From NCBI GenBank assembly GCA_032622095.1, contig CP136069.1:107166278-107230277 (forward strand): a stretch of DNA of 64,000 nucleotides. The letters are read 5' to 3'. Each line of letters begins with the position of its first letter. Positions within the stretch are counted from its first letter, which is position 1. A program made the translations under genes and the position numbers. This DNA is from Siphonodentalium dalli (lineage: Eukaryota > Mollusca > Scaphopoda > Gadilida > Siphonodentaliidae). Positions 62,091-64,000 of the stretch are shown one piece after another. Below the pieces are notes generated by a model. It was given only the letters and a program-made list of their open reading frames with translations. It did not search any database and was not told where the DNA came from.

Positions 62091-64000
62091 ATCTATATGT
62101 ATCCCCACCACACACATATATAGATATCACCACCACATACATATATAGGTATCCCCACCACATACATATATAGGTATCCCCACCACAGACATATATAGGT
62201 ATCACCACCACACACATATATAGGTATCCCCGCCACATACATATATAGGTATCCCCGCCACACACATATATAGGTCTCCCCACCACACACATCTATAGGT
62301 ATCCCCACCACATACATCTATAAGTATCCCCACCACATACATATATAGGTATCCTCACCACACACATATATAGGTATCCCCACCACATACATATATAGGT
62401 CTCCCCACCACACTCATATATAGGTAACCCCACCACACACATATATAGGTATCCCAGCCACACATATATATAGGTATCCCCACCACACACATCTATATGT
62501 ATCCCCACCACACACATCTATATGTATCCCCACCACACACATCTATAGGTATCCCCAACACACACATCTATAGGTATCCCCCCACATAAATATATAGGTA
62601 TCCCCACCACATACATATATAGGTATCCCCACCACACACATATATAGGTATCCCCACCACATACCTATATAGGTATCCCCACCACATACATATATAGGTA
62701 TCCCCACCACATACATATATAGGTATCCCCACCACACACATCTATAGGTATCCCCGCCACATACATATATAGGTATCCCCACCACATACATATCTAGGTA
62801 TCCCCACCAAATACATATATAGGTATCCCCACCACACACATATATATATCCCCGCCACACACATATATAGGTATCCCCACCACATACATATATAGGTCTC
62901 CCCACCACATACATCTATAGGTATCCCCACCACACACATCTATAGGTATCCCAACCACACACATATATAAGTATCACCACCACATACATATATAGGTATC
63001 CCCGCCACACACATATATAGGTATCCCCGCCGCATACATATATGGGTATCCCCACCACACACATCTATAGGTATCCCCACCACATACATATATAGGTATC
63101 CCCACCACACACATATATAGGTATCCCCACCACACACAACTATAGGTATCCCCACCACACACATATATAGGTATCACCACCACATACATATATAGGTATC
63201 CCCGCCACATACATATATAGGTATTCCCGCCACACACATCTATAGGTATCCCCACCACACACATATATAGGTATCACCACCACATACATATATAGGTATC
63301 CCCACCACATACATATATAGGTATCCCCACCACAGACATATATAGGTATCACCACCACACACATATATAGGTATCCCCGCCACATACATATATAGGTATC
63401 CCCGCCACACACATATATAGGTCTCCCCACCACACACATCTATAGGTATCCCCACCACATACATATATAAGTATCCCCACCACATACATATATAGGTATC
63501 CCCACCACACACATATATAGGTATCCCCACCACATACATATATAGGTCTCCCCACCACATACATATATAGGTATCCCCGCTACATACATATATAGGTATC
63601 CCCACCACATACATATATAGGTATCCCCGCTACATACATATTTAGGTATCCCCACCACACACATATATAGGTATCCCCGCCACATATATATATAGGTATC
63701 CCCACCACACTCATATATAGGTATCCCAACCACACACATATATAGGTATCCCAGCCACACACATCTATATGTATCCCCACCACACACATCTATATGTATC
63801 CCCAACACACACATCTATATGTATCCCCACCACACACATCTATAGGTATCCCCTAACACACACATCTATAGGTACCCCCCACATACATATATAGGTATCC
63901 CCACCACATACATATATAGGTATCCCCACCAAATACATATATAGGTATCCCCACCACACACATATATATAGGTATCCCCGCCACACACATATATAGGTAT
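62075..64000. repeat. Higher-order repeat A, third partial copy
   Basis: Matches about 33640-35564 at an offset of 28,436-28,437 (for example 62543-62914 with 34107-34478; 63240-63614 with 34803-35177). It runs to the window edge. Confidence 0.85.

Larger units (their letters stand above)
32510..64000. repeat. 25-bp satellite array, about 1,260 units, running past the window end
   Basis: Tandem 25-bp unit; on the plus strand CCCCRCCACAY followed by ACATMTATAGGTAT. Three positions carry most variation: A/G at 5, T/C at 11, A/C at 16. The plus strand is rich in C and very poor in G. Rare units are shorter (20-22 bp) or longer (27-28 bp). The reverse strand of the unit has no stop in any frame, and because 25 is not a multiple of 3 every frame cycles through the same 25-residue repeat (GIPIYVCGGDTY then ICMWWGYLYMYVV). 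Long minus-strand ORFs (up to 320 codons, 60165-61127) follow from this. I see no unrelated insertion in 31.5 kb. Confidence 0.97.

Noticed and set aside
32510-64000. Dozens of long minus-strand ORFs as genes for a repetitive Cys/Trp/Tyr-rich protein
   Set aside because: They follow automatically from a stop-free 25-bp unit read in any frame. They overlap each other in several frames, begin and end at random unit variants, and have no upstream signals or unique domain.
32510-64000. CRISPR-like array
   Set aside because: There are no spacers: the 25-bp unit repeats head to tail. No cas genes occur and the context is eukaryotic.
32510-64000. Telomeric repeat
   Set aside because: The unit contains no TTAGGG-type motif and has higher-order structure unlike telomeres.

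Overview
This is repeat-rich nuclear DNA of a eukaryote, most likely an invertebrate animal. Support comes from Ty3/Gypsy pol fragments, a LINE ORF2 fragment, DNA transposons with inverted ends, 5S rRNA-like tandem copies whose internal blocks look metazoan, and a satellite array filling the right half. There is no intact host protein gene, no complete tRNA gene, no CRISPR array and no bacterial operon. I cannot name the species.

Layout. 1-8123: a Ty3/Gypsy element on the minus strand ('gypsy1'), split by a 5'-truncated LINE (1-1320), a 1,740-bp DNA transposon (2444-4183) and a solo LTR (5130-5910). 8690-14940: a second, different Gypsy element ('gypsy2', minus) with gag, zinc knuckles, protease, RT-RNase H, integrase and one truncated LTR. 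It is broken by many stops and frameshifts and by an apparently perfect 682-bp tandem duplication. 14941-17060: an unassigned segment 'X'. 17325-19160: a degenerate 5S rRNA-like cluster with a ~470-bp spacer repeat. 19161-20140: a GC-rich unassigned segment. 20141-27442: a second copy of gypsy1 carrying the same LTR insertion, itself split by a 4.76-kb foldback element that contains a smaller foldback element. 27443-29502: a second copy of X. 29503-32509: a second 5S-like cluster holding another solo LTR. 32510-64000 (window end): about 1,260 tandem copies of a 25-bp unit arranged in nested higher-order repeats.

Nothing here works as a pathway. The window is a record of insertions, segmental duplications and array expansion. 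The most notable parts are the satellite and its junction inside a 5S-like unit, for which an uninterrupted paralogous site lies at 18400-18517; the nested palindromes at 21624-26386; and the occupied/empty site comparisons that give a relative order of events. The long minus-strand ORFs in the satellite follow from a 25-bp unit without stop codons and are not evidence of a gene.
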